A stretch of DNA of 64,000 nucleotides from an uncultured Clostridium sp. (GCA_937885015.1 CALAAS010000008.1:1-64000); one strand, 5' to 3'. Shown: positions 51,173 to 60,478, numbered from the stretch's first letter. The notes: generated from the sequence alone by a model not told the origin. Made by a program: numbers and translations.

Positions 51173-52075
51173 TCAAAACACAAATGATGCAATCCCCACC
51201 ATAATTGGCAATGTCAATATTGACAGCAATGTACTGTTACACACCATTTTAGCCGCATGATTATAATCCAGATTATGCAGTTGTGCGAATACCGCCACAT
51301 TCGAACCGATGGGAGTCGCCGCCGCAATCAGTTCAATCATCTTAATAGTGCTATCCATCGGCAATACTGCGAGAACCAAAATGGTTACCAAAGGAATTAC
51401 CACAAGACGAATCGCACTTCCCCCATACAGATTCAATGATAAAACCATATCACTCTGCGCCAGATAAACGCCAAGTATTATCATTGCAACCGGTGTATTA
51501 AGTCCAGCTATATACCCAATACAATCTTTCATAATCCCCGGCACCTCAATTGGAAAGAAAAACAATCCCAAGCCGATTACCAACGCACACAGGATTGGAT
51601 TTAAAAAGATTTTCCTGGGTTTAATGTAGGCTGCATTTTCCGTTAAAACCATCACGCCATATGTTTGCTGAAGCAAATTTAGAAGCGCCACATAGATAGA
51701 TACATAAAATACCGCCTCCTGTCCAAGTACAGCCGATACCAGCGGAATCCCCACAAATCCTGCGTTAGAAAAAGAGACACCAAAATTCTCTATTTTCTTC
51801 CTTCTTCCGTAAACCACATGGCAAATCGCCATTGCCACCACAAGAGAAATCGCTGCCGCGCTTCCAGCCATCAATAAATATCTGAACTTCTCTGAAGAAA
51901 AAGGAACTGCATACGACTGGATAATTACACAAGGAATAACGACTGTAATTAACATTTTACTCAACTCACGGCTACATGCATTTGTGATTACTTTTGCCTT
52001 ATAAAGAATATACCCTGCTGTCATTAAAATAAACATTGTAATTGTCTGTTTTAACACAATTACTGAAAGTTCCAT
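51173..52075 (-). CDS. AEC-family (auxin efflux carrier type) transporter
   Basis: 300 residues with about ten membrane helices. SNAGFVGIPLV, LNTPVAMIILGVYLAQSD and the ending region IGSNVAVFAQLHNLD are typical AEC blocks. Members move malate, malonate or other organic anions. First gene of the hutP-amidohydrolase-permease series; preceded by a terminator hairpin in its leader. Confidence 0.9.
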   Translation of the reverse strand: MELSVIVLKQTITMFILMTAGYILYKAKVITNACSRELSKMLITVVIPCVIIQSYAVPFSSEKFRYLLMAGSAAAISLVVAMAICHVVYGRRKKIENFGVSFSNAGFVGIPLVSAVLGQEAVFYVSIYVALLNLLQQTYGVMVLTENAAYIKPRKIFLNPILCALVIGLGLFFFPIEVPGIMKDCIGYIAGLNTPVAMIILGVYLAQSDMVLSLNLYGGSAIRLVVIPLVTILVLAVLPMDSTIKMIELIAAATPIGSNVAVFAQLHNLDYNHAAKMVCNSTLLSILTLPIMVGIASFVF

Positions 52076-52202
52076 GTTTTTCCCTTTCTCTTAAACAAAA
52101 CCTATACTCCATTCTGTCCGGCACCAGCCTTCAAAGGGAAAAGACAAAGCGAAATCTTTTACACGCAAAGATTTTTCTCTAAAAATTTTTTTCCTGTAAC
52201 AT

Positions 52203-52288
52203 AAAAAAAGAGAAAAGTGCACATATCACTCACTTTTCTCCAATCCTCGCGTGTTTTTTATAAAACTCTCATTTTCTCTTTCTCTATT
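52203..52288 (-). terminator. Leader terminator before the AEC gene, with AG-rich tract
   Basis: On the minus strand GAGAAAAGTG / CACTTTTCTC with an 11-base loop followed by seven T (52203-52240), about 130 bases before the AEC start and downstream of the promoter at 52292-52320. Upstream of it in the RNA (52266-52288) lies an A/G tract beginning ATAGAGAAAGAGAAAA, like the tract ahead of the hutP terminator. Likely a second HutP-responsive attenuator. Confidence 0.65.
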
Positions 52289-52291
52289 GAT

Positions 52292-52320
52292 TTTATACCA
52301 CAATCTGTAATTCTTGTCCA
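52292..52320 (-). promoter_or_regulatory. Promoter of the AEC-hutP-amidohydrolase operon
   Basis: Minus strand TGGACA (52315-52320), 17-base spacer, TATAAA (52292-52297), with TGG just before the -10 box. Transcription would start near 52285, directly at the AG-rich tract. Confidence 0.65.
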
Positions 52321-52488
52321 TAGTTTTTTGCTAATTTTGATGAAATACGTAAATTATTAACAACTTTTTTTATTTTCTGTACCTTATTCTTATCCATCAC
52401 ACAACGCCCACAGGCGATTTTTGGAATATAAAGTAATTTTAATAACTGTTCCAAAAAAATCGTAAACAAACGTTCAGACTTTCGTAAA

Positions 52489-52517
52489 TTGCTATTTCTC
52501 CATTTCTCCCTTATAAT
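52489..52517 (+). promoter_or_regulatory. Promoter of the DUF4358-MBOAT-DHHW operon
   Basis: TTGCTA (52489-52494), 17-base spacer, TATAAT (52512-52517), about 45 bases before the start codon with AAGGAGG at 52547-52553. Confidence 0.7.
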
Positions 52518-52562
52518 GGAGAAACATAAGTCCACGGGCTTAATTGAAGGAGGATTTTTATT

Positions 52563-53225
52563 ATGATGAAAAAACAGCTTATGATACTTTTTATGACCGC
52601 ATCTCTGGCTGCAGCTTCCATGACTGGCTGCGCCTCTTCCAATGGCAGCGAAAATACAACTCAGGAATCATCCGTTGTTTCCACGGAGACCAGCACTGAA
52701 GCTCCGGAAGAAACGGAAGTCCCCTCTCCGGAAGAATCCGAAAGTGCTCAGGAGGAAAGCGGAACGAACATACAGGCAGATGAAACTCTGACTTCTGTTT
52801 TAAATGACATCAAAAAGGCATATGGAGATAAATACGTACCAGACAGCGCAATGGATGCTCAGATGCTGGAGGATATCGTGGGACTTTCCCCGGATCTCTA
52901 TGACAGCGCCGTTGCAGAAATGCCAATGATCAGCACATTTGTGGAGACGTTCATTGGAGTGAAGGCATCCGAAGGAAACGGTGATCAGGCAGAGCAGGTT
53001 CTGAATGAATATCGCGACCGCCTGGTATCTGATACCATGCAGTATCCCATGAATATTGCTAAAATTCAGGCATCCGAAGTGGTTCGCCACGGCGACTACA
53101 TTTTCTTTGTCATGCTGGGCGCACCGGATGACGCTGCCATGGAGCAGGGTGATGAGGCAGCTCTGCAGTCCGCCATCGAAAACAACCAGATTGCTGTTTC
53201 CGCAATTGACAAAAACTTCCAGTAA
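52563..53225 (+). CDS. DUF4358 lipoprotein
   Basis: 220 residues. Lipoprotein signal with lipobox MTGC (Cys about 22), an acidic Ser/Thr/Glu linker to about 70, then a DUF4358-like domain with LEDIVGLSPDLYDSAVAEMP and VVRHGDYIFFVMLG. The family accompanies MBOAT acyltransferases and DHHW proteins in Clostridia; the exact job is unknown. It starts the three-gene operon and is two bases from the MBOAT start. Confidence 0.82.
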   Translation: MMKKQLMILFMTASLAAASMTGCASSNGSENTTQESSVVSTETSTEAPEETEVPSPEESESAQEESGTNIQADETLTSVLNDIKKAYGDKYVPDSAMDAQMLEDIVGLSPDLYDSAVAEMPMISTFVETFIGVKASEGNGDQAEQVLNEYRDRLVSDTMQYPMNIAKIQASEVVRHGDYIFFVMLGAPDDAAMEQGDEAALQSAIENNQIAVSAIDKNFQ

Positions 53226-53227
53226 GC

Positions 53228-54634
53228 ATGGTATTCAGCAGTCTTCTGTTCTTATTCCGCTTTCTGCCGCTGTTTCTGCTTCTCTATTTTCTGGCGCCGA
53301 AACGGCTGCGAAACGGAATCCTGTTTCTGGGAAGCCTGATTTTTTATGGATGGGGGGAGCCGGTTTATATTTCGCTCCTCCTGTTTTCTACTCTGGTAGA
53401 TTTTATCCATGGAAAACTGGTAAACCAGTTTCAGACTCAGGGAAAGACCGGCGCAGCCCGATGGACAGTTGCCTCTTCTGTTGTCATCAACCTTTCTCTG
53501 CTGATTTTATTTAAATACACGGATTTCTTTATCCGCACCTTTAACAGCCTCACTCACTCCGATGTACCGATTCTTGGACTGGCACTGCCCATTGGTATCT
53601 CATTTTATACCTTTCAGACCATGTCCTACACCATTGATGTTTATCGGGGCGAGGCGCCGGTGCAGAAAAATCTAATTGCCTTCGGAGCTTACGTATCCAT
53701 GTTTCCTCAGCTGATTGCAGGTCCCATTGTCCGTTACCGGGATATTGCTGCGGAACTGAATACCCGGACTGAAACTGCCGAGCGGTTTGCCCTGGGCATC
53801 CGCCTCTTTCTCATTGGACTCGGAAAAAAGGTACTTCTGGCCAATCAGATCGGTGCGCTCTGGACACAGATTGGCAGTATCTACCCGGAAGATCGTACTA
53901 TCCTGATGGTCTGGACTGGGATTCTATCCTTTGCCTTCCAGATCTATTTTGATTTTTCCGGCTATTCTGACATGGCCATCGGAATGGGGCATATGCTGGG
54001 TTTTCATTTCCCTGAAAACTTCCACTACCCCTATATTTCCAGAAGCGTGACAGAATTCTGGCGTCGCTGGCATATTTCTCTTGGAACCTGGTTTAAAGAA
54101 TACGTATATATTCCGCTGGGCGGAAACCGCGGCGGAACCCTGAAAAAGCTGCGAAACATTCTGATCGTATGGCTTCTGACCGGAATCTGGCATGGCGCCA
54201 GCCTGAATTTCCTGTTCTGGGGACTTTATTTCGGTTTCCTGCTGCTTTTTGAAAAATTTATTTTTGGACGGATTCAGAAGCAGCTTCCAGGGGCGCTGCA
54301 GGTTTTTCTCACCTTTCTGGCAGTACTGTTCGGATGGGTTCTTTTCGCCTTTGAAAACATGGAAGAAGGACTTGTCTATCTGCGCCAGATGCTGGGAATG
54401 GCCGGGCTTCCATTCTGCAGTGAACGAACACTATTTCTGCTGACTGGAAACCTGCTTCTTCTTCTCGCCTGCGCCATCGGCTCCACCCCATTTCCAGCCA
54501 GAGCCGGACACCGTCTGAGAAATACAAAATCCGGCAGTATAATGGAACTCTTGTTTCTTGGTCTCATCCTGCTCTGGTCCGTTGCCTGCCTGGTTGATGC
54601 CACCTACAATCCTTTTTTATACTTCCGATTTTAA
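53228..54634 (+). CDS. MBOAT-family O-acyltransferase (AlgI/DltB-like)
   Basis: 468 residues with about ten membrane helices. Hallmarks are FSGYSDMAIGMGHMLGF, FWRRWHISLGTWFKEYVYIPLGG and the catalytic His region LLTGIWHGASLNFLFWG. Such proteins move acyl groups, usually acetyl, from the cytoplasm to surface polysaccharides. No separate SD is obvious, so it probably relies on coupling to the DUF4358 gene. Confidence 0.93.
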   Translation: MVFSSLLFLFRFLPLFLLLYFLAPKRLRNGILFLGSLIFYGWGEPVYISLLLFSTLVDFIHGKLVNQFQTQGKTGAARWTVASSVVINLSLLILFKYTDFFIRTFNSLTHSDVPILGLALPIGISFYTFQTMSYTIDVYRGEAPVQKNLIAFGAYVSMFPQLIAGPIVRYRDIAAELNTRTETAERFALGIRLFLIGLGKKVLLANQIGALWTQIGSIYPEDRTILMVWTGILSFAFQIYFDFSGYSDMAIGMGHMLGFHFPENFHYPYISRSVTEFWRRWHISLGTWFKEYVYIPLGGNRGGTLKKLRNILIVWLLTGIWHGASLNFLFWGLYFGFLLLFEKFIFGRIQKQLPGALQVFLTFLAVLFGWVLFAFENMEEGLVYLRQMLGMAGLPFCSERTLFLLTGNLLLLLACAIGSTPFPARAGHRLRNTKSGSIMELLFLGLILLWSVACLVDATYNPFLYFRF

Positions 54635-54649
54635 GGAGTTTCACTGATT

Positions 54650-55819
54650 ATGAAAAAGAAAAATCTTCACGCCTGGATTACGACCGGACTCTTCTGCAGC
54701 TTTTTAGGCTGCGGCGCACTTTTGTCCATCCTTCTTCCAAAGCGTTCCTTTTCTGAAACAGAAAACCGATACCTGGCACAAAAACCCGCCTTTACCTGGG
54801 AAAGCCTGAAAACCGGTGAATTCGGAAAACAATATGAGGACTATCTCAGTGACCAGTTTCCGTTCCGCGACGGCTGGATTAGCCTGAAAACGGCGGCAGA
54901 ACTGGCACAGGGAAAAAGGGAAATAAACGGTGTCTGGACCGGAAATGACGGCTGGCTGATGGAAACCTGGTATCGGGAATCCTTTGACCACAACCTTGCA
55001 GAAAAAAACCTGGAAAAGCTTGCTCAATTTGCCTCATCACAGGCAGAATTGCTGGGTGAAAACAGAATCCGCATCATGCTGGTTCCCTCTTCTCCTGAAA
55101 TTCTTCCACAGCACCTTCCAGACTTTGCCTCCCCATTTTCCCAGGAAATCATTCCAGACACCCTGAAGGAAAAAGGCCTGTCCTCCATGCTGATTCCTGT
55201 AGGTGACGCACTGTACAAGGCTGCAGAAAATGCCGGGCCGACGGCGGACAATCTCTATTATCGTACGGATCACCACTGGACCTCCCACGGCGCCTTTCTT
55301 GCCTACCAGGCCTGGGCTGATTCACTGGAAATCAAACCGTATGAAAAAAACGATTTCACAATAGAAACTGTCACCGAACAGTTCTCCGGCACGATCCAGT
55401 CAAAAATCAACTTGCCGGTACAGCCTGACCAGATTGATCTTTACCGTCCAGTTCAGGAGCCTTCCTGGAGCGTCTTTTATGACGGCAACCCGGAACCATC
55501 ACTCTCCCTGTATTCCATGGAAGCACTCCACACCCGTGATAAATATAGGGTTTTTCTGGACGGTAACCACGGCTGGACAAAAATAAAGAACCAGGAATCC
55601 GCCTCTAATCGCAGACTCCTGATTCTAAAAGATTCTTATGCACACACCTTTGCGCCCTTTGCTGCTCTTCACTTTGATGAAACTCACATGCTGGACCTTC
55701 GATATTTTAACGGAAAAGTCAGCCAGTTCTGTGAAAAACAGCAGATCACCGATATTCTGGTGCTGTACCAGATCCCCGGTTTTTTAAAGGACCGCAATGT
55801 GTCAAAGCTTACATGGTAA
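54650..55819 (+). CDS. DHHW-family / AlgJ-like surface acetylation protein
   Basis: 389 residues. One N-terminal membrane anchor (about 10-30), then an SGNH-type extracytoplasmic domain. The DHHW family motif is present as YYRTDHHWTSHGAFLAYQ near residue 205, and LILKDSYAHTFAPF near 325. Works with MBOAT partners in O-acetylation of surface glycans. RBS AAGGAG precedes the ATG. The stop lies inside a small hairpin (GCTTAC / GTAAGC) that may serve as terminator. Confidence 0.9.
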   Translation: MKKKNLHAWITTGLFCSFLGCGALLSILLPKRSFSETENRYLAQKPAFTWESLKTGEFGKQYEDYLSDQFPFRDGWISLKTAAELAQGKREINGVWTGNDGWLMETWYRESFDHNLAEKNLEKLAQFASSQAELLGENRIRIMLVPSSPEILPQHLPDFASPFSQEIIPDTLKEKGLSSMLIPVGDALYKAAENAGPTADNLYYRTDHHWTSHGAFLAYQAWADSLEIKPYEKNDFTIETVTEQFSGTIQSKINLPVQPDQIDLYRPVQEPSWSVFYDGNPEPSLSLYSMEALHTRDKYRVFLDGNHGWTKIKNQESASNRRLLILKDSYAHTFAPFAALHFDETHMLDLRYFNGKVSQFCEKQQITDILVLYQIPGFLKDRNVSKLTW

Positions 55820-55833
55820 GCATTTTATCACAC

Positions 55834-56478
55834 CTATACCAAGGCATCCAGGAATTCTTTATAGGTCATAACCTTTCCGATTTTTGGGAAAATCCATTTT
55901 TCGCAGAAATCCTGCTCTTCCTGGGTGTCCGTTGCCGTACAATCGCTTAGCACCACAACCCGATAACCCTTGTCATAGGCGGAGCGGGCGGAAGACTCCA
56001 CACACCAGTCCGTGTGGAAACCGGTAAAAATTACATACTCGATCTCATTGGCCCGCAGATAATAATCCAGTCCCGTAGAATGAAAGGCATCCAGCGTTTT
56101 CTTGCCTTCCACTACTACGTCGCCTGGCTGAGGCGTCAGTTCCTTGATAATCTCCGGTCCCGGCGTTCCGCGAAGCCATGCGCCGGTTCCCCAGTCAGCC
56201 TCCATTTCCATCTCAATTCCACGAAGGCCTTCACAGGCCGGACCTCCCTTTTTCAGCTCCGGAAATCCCGGATCAAAAGGATGGAAGGGACAGTAGAAGA
56301 TCTTTGCCACCTTTCCTCTCGCCTGATTCAGCAGATCCTGCAGATTGGCAATGACATGGCGTTCTGCCAGCTGCTCTTTAATATGCGCGTACATGGTGCC
56401 GCCCTCGGACAGAAAATCATTCTGCGGCTCAATTAAAACAATCGCCGCCTTCTCCTTGGGAATCTTTACAGTTGACAT
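55834..56478 (-). CDS. Isochorismatase-like cysteine hydrolase
   Basis: 214 residues. The catalytic triad of the family is visible: Asp in LIEPQNDFL, Lys in VVEGKKTLDAF and Cys in GFHTDWCVESSARSAYD. Related enzymes hydrolyse amides such as nicotinamide, N-carbamoylsarcosine or ureido compounds. RBS GGAAAGGAG precedes the ATG. It lies 48 bases after the dctM gene and is probably the last gene of the TRAP transporter operon, acting on the imported compound. Confidence 0.9.
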   Translation of the reverse strand: MSTVKIPKEKAAIVLIEPQNDFLSEGGTMYAHIKEQLAERHVIANLQDLLNQARGKVAKIFYCPFHPFDPGFPELKKGGPACEGLRGIEMEMEADWGTGAWLRGTPGPEIIKELTPQPGDVVVEGKKTLDAFHSTGLDYYLRANEIEYVIFTGFHTDWCVESSARSAYDKGYRVVVLSDCTATDTQEEQDFCEKWIFPKIGKVMTYKEFLDALV

Positions 56479-56526
56479 AACATTTCTCCTTTCCGGGGAA
56501 TGGTAACTCCCCTGACACATTTACTT

Positions 56527-57855
56527 TTACATGGCATTCGGCAAAAATGTAACCACAGCCGGCACAAATACACAGATCAGATCCACTGCGATAATCGCAA
56601 TCAGAAACCACATGGAACCTGCAAAAATTTCGTTGACAGTAATGCCTTCCATCCCGTCCATCCCATACAGGGAGGATTTTACTGTAAATACATTCATGCC
56701 AAAGGGAGGCGTGATCATTCCCGTCTCAATGGCAATAATCATAACAAGTCCGAACCATACCAGATCATAGCCAAGATCTGCCATGATCGGGCACATCAGA
56801 GGCGTCGTTAAAAGTAAAATGGACGTGGAATCCAAAATACATCCCAGTATCATCAGAATCAGGATAAATAACAGCACAATCCCAATGGGAGGCACGCTTA
56901 ACCCCTCTACAAAAGAGCGAAGCACATTGATCACACCGCACATGGACAGGGTTTTCGAATAGGTGGAAGCAGACACCAGAAGAATCAGCACGCTTCCGGA
57001 AGTAGACCCTGCTGATAAAAGCGTCTCCCAGAAGGTTTTCCGATTAAACCGTTTCCGGAAAATTACAATCAGGAATGCTCCAAATGCACCGACTCCACCG
57101 GCTTCTGTCGGTGTGAAAAAACCACACCAGATGCCGCCCAGAGAGATAATGATCAAAAGCACGATGGGCCATGGGCGCAGCACGATTTTCCAGAAGTTCT
57201 TTTTTTCATATTCCGTCAGTTCTTCTACTTCCGGAATATACTCCGGTTTTATGTGTGCCACTGTCAAAATCACAATGATGAATGCAATGGTCATTAAAAT
57301 ACCGGGAATCACGGCCGCCACAAACAGCTTACCAATGGATACATCCGCCTGAGATCCATAAACAATCATCAAAAGACTTGGCGGAATCAGCATTCCTAAA
57401 ATTGCAGAGCCAGAAATCGTTCCCAAAGCAATCTTCCGATTATATTTCAGACGCAGCATCTGCGGCAGCGCAATTTTTGTGAACACAGCGGCAGATGCCA
57501 CTGTAACACCCGTAATGGCAGCAAAAATCGCATTGGCCACAACCGTAGCGATCCCGACGCCGCCACGGACTTTTTTCAAGAGAAGACTGGCCGAATCATA
57601 CAAATCCTGGCTGGCTCCCGACAAATTTGCCAGAAGTCCCATCAGTACAAATAGAGGAATAACTCCAAACATATATTGGCGAACTGCCCCCCAGGCCGAC
57701 TGGCTCAGCACATTCATGGCAGTGGAAAAGCGGCCTGTGAACAGGAACACACTTAAAACGCTGGTAAACATCAGGGATGTGCTTAAATGCACGCCGCAGA
57801 AAATCAAAGCCAGCAGTAAAATCAATGAGAATGTCGCAACGGCTCCCGTACTCAT
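56527..57855 (-). CDS. dctM: TRAP transporter large membrane subunit (DctM)
   Basis: 442 residues with about twelve helices. SASTYSKTLSM, FTPTEAGGVGAFGAF, SAILGMLIPPSLLMIVYGSQ and MITPPFGMNVFTVKS are DctM hallmarks. Sodium-driven uptake of an organic acid with the DctQ and DctP subunits. ATG 57855 has GGGGGAGA upstream and overlaps the dctQ stop (ATGA). Confidence 0.94.
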   Translation of the reverse strand: MSTGAVATFSLILLLALIFCGVHLSTSLMFTSVLSVFLFTGRFSTAMNVLSQSAWGAVRQYMFGVIPLFVLMGLLANLSGASQDLYDSASLLLKKVRGGVGIATVVANAIFAAITGVTVASAAVFTKIALPQMLRLKYNRKIALGTISGSAILGMLIPPSLLMIVYGSQADVSIGKLFVAAVIPGILMTIAFIIVILTVAHIKPEYIPEVEELTEYEKKNFWKIVLRPWPIVLLIIISLGGIWCGFFTPTEAGGVGAFGAFLIVIFRKRFNRKTFWETLLSAGSTSGSVLILLVSASTYSKTLSMCGVINVLRSFVEGLSVPPIGIVLLFILILMILGCILDSTSILLLTTPLMCPIMADLGYDLVWFGLVMIIAIETGMITPPFGMNVFTVKSSLYGMDGMEGITVNEIFAGSMWFLIAIIAVDLICVFVPAVVTFLPNAM

Positions 57856-58385
57856 TTCGCATCTCCCCCTTCCGCAAAATTCTTTCCTGTGCAAAGTTCA
57901 TAACTGAACTTGACCACCTGATCCACAAACTCTAAAATCATGAGGGCGGATCCAAAAATAATCGCAAACCGTCCCGGAATCGTCGTGATACGGACGGAAC
58001 CTGCAATTTCTGCCTCCTGGATCGCAATAGCATTCAAAAGGTTTCCCAGGCTGGCCCGGATGATAAAAGCATATACCAGAATGCCCAGCAGAGCGGCTGC
58101 AATATCAATCACATGTTTCCCTTTTACCCCTACCTTATCGTACAGCATCGTTGTTCTTACATGAGCTCCCTTAGCCGCCACATAAGGGATTTCCAGGAAA
58201 CACACAATAATGATAATACTGCTGACCACTTCAGCGGTTCCCGCAAACGGCTTATTCAAAAGAAGACGGCTCAGTACATCTGCTGTAATTAAGAGCATAA
58301 TCGCAAATACGGAAATAGCAGCCAGGCCATCCATAATGCCTAAAAACCGTTCCAACAGCTTATCCAGCTTTCGAAGAATTCGCAT
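57852..58385 (-). CDS. dctQ: TRAP transporter small membrane subunit (DctQ)
   Basis: 177 residues with four membrane helices, the DctQ layout; contains FLEIPYVAAKGAHVRTTML, typical for the loop after the second helix. Couples the large subunit to the binding protein. Overlaps dctM by 4 bases; 19 bases after dctP. Confidence 0.92.
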   Translation of the reverse strand: MRILRKLDKLLERFLGIMDGLAAISVFAIMLLITADVLSRLLLNKPFAGTAEVVSSIIIIVCFLEIPYVAAKGAHVRTTMLYDKVGVKGKHVIDIAAALLGILVYAFIIRASLGNLLNAIAIQEAEIAGSVRITTIPGRFAIIFGSALMILEFVDQVVKFSYELCTGKNFAEGGDAK

Positions 58386-58404
58386 AACCGCTTACTCCCT
58401 TCTC

Positions 58405-59556
58405 TTAACCCTGGATATTCCAGTCACGTACACGCTCTACACCCTGAGATTCCAGAATCTCGTAGTACTTCTCCACAATCTCAGCACCAGGATAACCGGC
58501 ATCATCCAGACTCTTTACAAGGCCATTTACAACATCCGGAAGGCTGGCTGCCCATTTTTTCTGTTCTTCCGTGCTCAGGGTAATAACGGTACATCCCTGC
58601 TCTTCCAGCGCCTTCAGATCCTCCTCATGGATCTGATTGATATATTCCGCTTCGTAATCCAGATAACCCTCTCCAACCTCAGTCAGAATAGTCTGTACCT
58701 CTGCCGGAAGATCATTCCAGGTATCCATATTTACCGTAATTGCATTAAACGGAACCACATTGAAGTTCGCATCCAGATAGTAGGGAGCCACTTCATACAC
58801 CTTCAGATTTACACAGGAGTGGGTCGGCTGAATCGTTGCCTGGCAAACATTTGTCTGCAGATTCTGATACGTATCATTTAAAGACGTCTGCACACCAACG
58901 GCTCCGGAACCTTCAATCCAGGAGAGATTGATTCCGGCTGCTCCAATCTTCATGCCATTTACATCTTCCAGAGATTTCACTTCTTTTGTGCTGAAAAATC
59001 CGTAAGGGTCTGAAACACCGATTCCCAGGAACTTCTGGTTATAATCCGTCTCATAGGTGGACGTAAACTCCGGATAAGCTTCATACATCTGCTTGATGGT
59101 TTCCGCCACAATCAGCGGATCTGAGCAGGAAAACGGCATACTGTAAACCATATCCTGCAGCGGAAGACGGGAGGCCTCAAATACAAGAATTGTACATCCA
59201 ATATCAACCAGACCATCCTGAACGCCCTGCAGCTCATTTCCCAGAGAAATAACGGAACCTCCATAAGATTTTACCCACTCAATCTCATAATTGGTCTCTG
59301 CACTGACACGCTCCGATACATTCTTTACAAAATAGTCCTCCAGCGCCGTAATCCACGGATTGGACTCTGAATGGCCGGAACCAATACGCAGGGTCAGCTT
59401 TTCCTTCTCACCAGATGCGGCTTGTTCCTGCTGCTTATCGCCTGCATTCTCTGCTGCCTGTGTTTCCTTGGCGCCCGAATTTCCGCTGCACCCCGCCAGA
59501 CCGGCCATAGCCAGAACTGCTGCCATACCGAGTGCCAATGCTCTTTTCTTTTTCAT
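58405..59556 (-). CDS. dctP: TRAP transporter substrate-binding lipoprotein (DctP)
   Basis: 383 residues. Lipoprotein signal with lipobox LAGC (Cys about 23). The DctP fold follows: LRIGSGHSESNPW at the start, INGMKIG-like DVNGMKIGAAGI near 190, and VCQATIQPTHSCVNLKVYEVAPYY near 235. The usual carboxylate-binding Arg is not evident in the short motif seen, so the ligand may differ from a simple dicarboxylate. ATG 59556 with GGAAGGAAG upstream. Its promoter and a GntR-type operator lie in the 260-base gap to the divergent gntR gene. Confidence 0.92.
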   Translation of the reverse strand: MKKKRALALGMAAVLAMAGLAGCSGNSGAKETQAAENAGDKQQEQAASGEKEKLTLRIGSGHSESNPWITALEDYFVKNVSERVSAETNYEIEWVKSYGGSVISLGNELQGVQDGLVDIGCTILVFEASRLPLQDMVYSMPFSCSDPLIVAETIKQMYEAYPEFTSTYETDYNQKFLGIGVSDPYGFFSTKEVKSLEDVNGMKIGAAGINLSWIEGSGAVGVQTSLNDTYQNLQTNVCQATIQPTHSCVNLKVYEVAPYYLDANFNVVPFNAITVNMDTWNDLPAEVQTILTEVGEGYLDYEAEYINQIHEEDLKALEEQGCTVITLSTEEQKKWAASLPDVVNGLVKSLDDAGYPGAEIVEKYYEILESQGVERVRDWNIQG

Positions 59557-59604
59557 ATCTTCCTTCCTTTCTGCTTTTATAAGCTTCACGTTTTTCCATC
59601 CCAG

Positions 59605-59630
59605 TTTGGACACCGGATATTGGATACAAT
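59605..59630. promoter_or_regulatory. Operator-like site in the dctP leader
   Basis: Minus strand ATTGTATCCA followed by ATATCCG and GTGTCCAA, just downstream of the dctP promoter. The blocks ATTGTATCCA and GTGTCCAA recur at 63280-63303, and their half-site TTGGATA occurs in the palindrome at 59727-59743. Confidence 0.6.
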
Positions 59631-59641
59631 CTCATGCTCAT

Positions 59642-59670
59642 ACTGTATCATATTTTGTCATATTCGTCAA
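59642..59670 (-). promoter_or_regulatory. Promoter of dctPQM
   Basis: Minus strand TTGACG (59665-59670), 17-base spacer, TACAGT (59642-59647). Confidence 0.65.
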
Positions 59671-59726
59671 TAATTGTTTATTTTTTACCATTTGATTGGA
59701 CAGAATTGATAAATTTTTGTCATTCT

Positions 59727-59743
59727 TTGGATACATTATCCAA
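59727..59743. promoter_or_regulatory. GntR operator palindrome
   Basis: Perfect palindrome TTGGATA-CAT-TATCCAA, 4 bases upstream of the gntR -35 box. Size and symmetry suit a GntR/FadR-type dimer; half-sites recur at the dctP and hydrolase promoters. Confidence 0.65.
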
Positions 59744-59747
59744 TCAG

Positions 59748-59776
59748 TTGACAGTACCTTTATTCAGCGTTATAAT
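59748..59776 (+). promoter_or_regulatory. Promoter of gntR
   Basis: TTGACA (59748-59753), 17-base spacer, TATAAT (59771-59776): both hexamers match consensus. Confidence 0.85.
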
Positions 59777-59818
59777 AAAGTTGGAAATCATATCAAGATA
59801 ATGAAGGAGAAACTCTAT

Positions 59819-60478
59819 ATGGACAATGCGCAGCCAATTATCCAATACACAACCGTATCTGACTCGGTCTACTCTTGGATTAAAAACGCAATTATTCAAG
59901 GAGATTTTAAGCCGGGAGAGCACATTGCCCAGGAACGTCTTACAAAAACTTTAGGGGTTAGCCGAACCCCCGTCCGGGATGCTATCAAACGCCTGGAAGC
60001 CGAGGGACTTTTAATTACCAAACCCCACTGCGGAGCCGTTGTCTTTCAGCTTACCAGAGAACGACTGACTGAAATCTATGAAATCCGTATTTTAATGGAA
60101 CAATACTGTGCCGCCAGAACCTGTATCAAAGCGTCCGCGGAAGACGTCAGAGTTCTTGAAGAAATCAATCTGGAAATGCTGAACTTTTCCAACACCTCCA
60201 AAGAATTTATGTTGCTGGACCGCCAGTTTCACAGCCTGATCTGCACCCTTTCCGGCTGTGATGACACGGTAGAAATTCTTCAGGGTCTCTGGAATAAATG
60301 TGACTCTTTTAAATCAATCTACTATTCTCTGGAAGGCCGCGTCAATGATACCCTGACAGAGCACGGCCGTATCGTACAGGGAATTCGGAGCCGCGATATT
60401 GCTGCCACCAAACAGGCCATTTCCGATCACTTGAAAGATGTAGTAAACGCCATTGGCAGACACGTAAATTTTTCCTGA
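59819..60478 (+). CDS. GntR-family regulator with FCD domain
   Basis: 219 residues. N-terminal winged helix (IIQGDFKPGEHIAQERLTKT, VSRTPVRDAIKRLEAEGL) and a C-terminal all-helical FCD ligand domain (EIYEIRILMEQYCAART, DRQFHSLI) with candidate metal-binding His residues. Probably represses the TRAP operon and the hydrolase-aldolase operon until its ligand is present. ATG 59819 has AAGGAG 9 bases upstream; longer frames start before the transcription start. Confidence 0.92.
   Translation: MDNAQPIIQYTTVSDSVYSWIKNAIIQGDFKPGEHIAQERLTKTLGVSRTPVRDAIKRLEAEGLLITKPHCGAVVFQLTRERLTEIYEIRILMEQYCAARTCIKASAEDVRVLEEINLEMLNFSNTSKEFMLLDRQFHSLICTLSGCDDTVEILQGLWNKCDSFKSIYYSLEGRVNDTLTEHGRIVQGIRSRDIAATKQAISDHLKDVVNAIGRHVNFS

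Noticed and set aside
52293..52535. Minus-strand frame of 80 residues upstream of the AEC gene
   Set aside because: It covers the AEC promoter and lacks a supported start; more likely non-coding.
59605..59776. Insertion-sequence ends suggested by repeated TTGGATA words
   Set aside because: No transposase nearby and the words are placed relative to promoters, fitting operator sites better.
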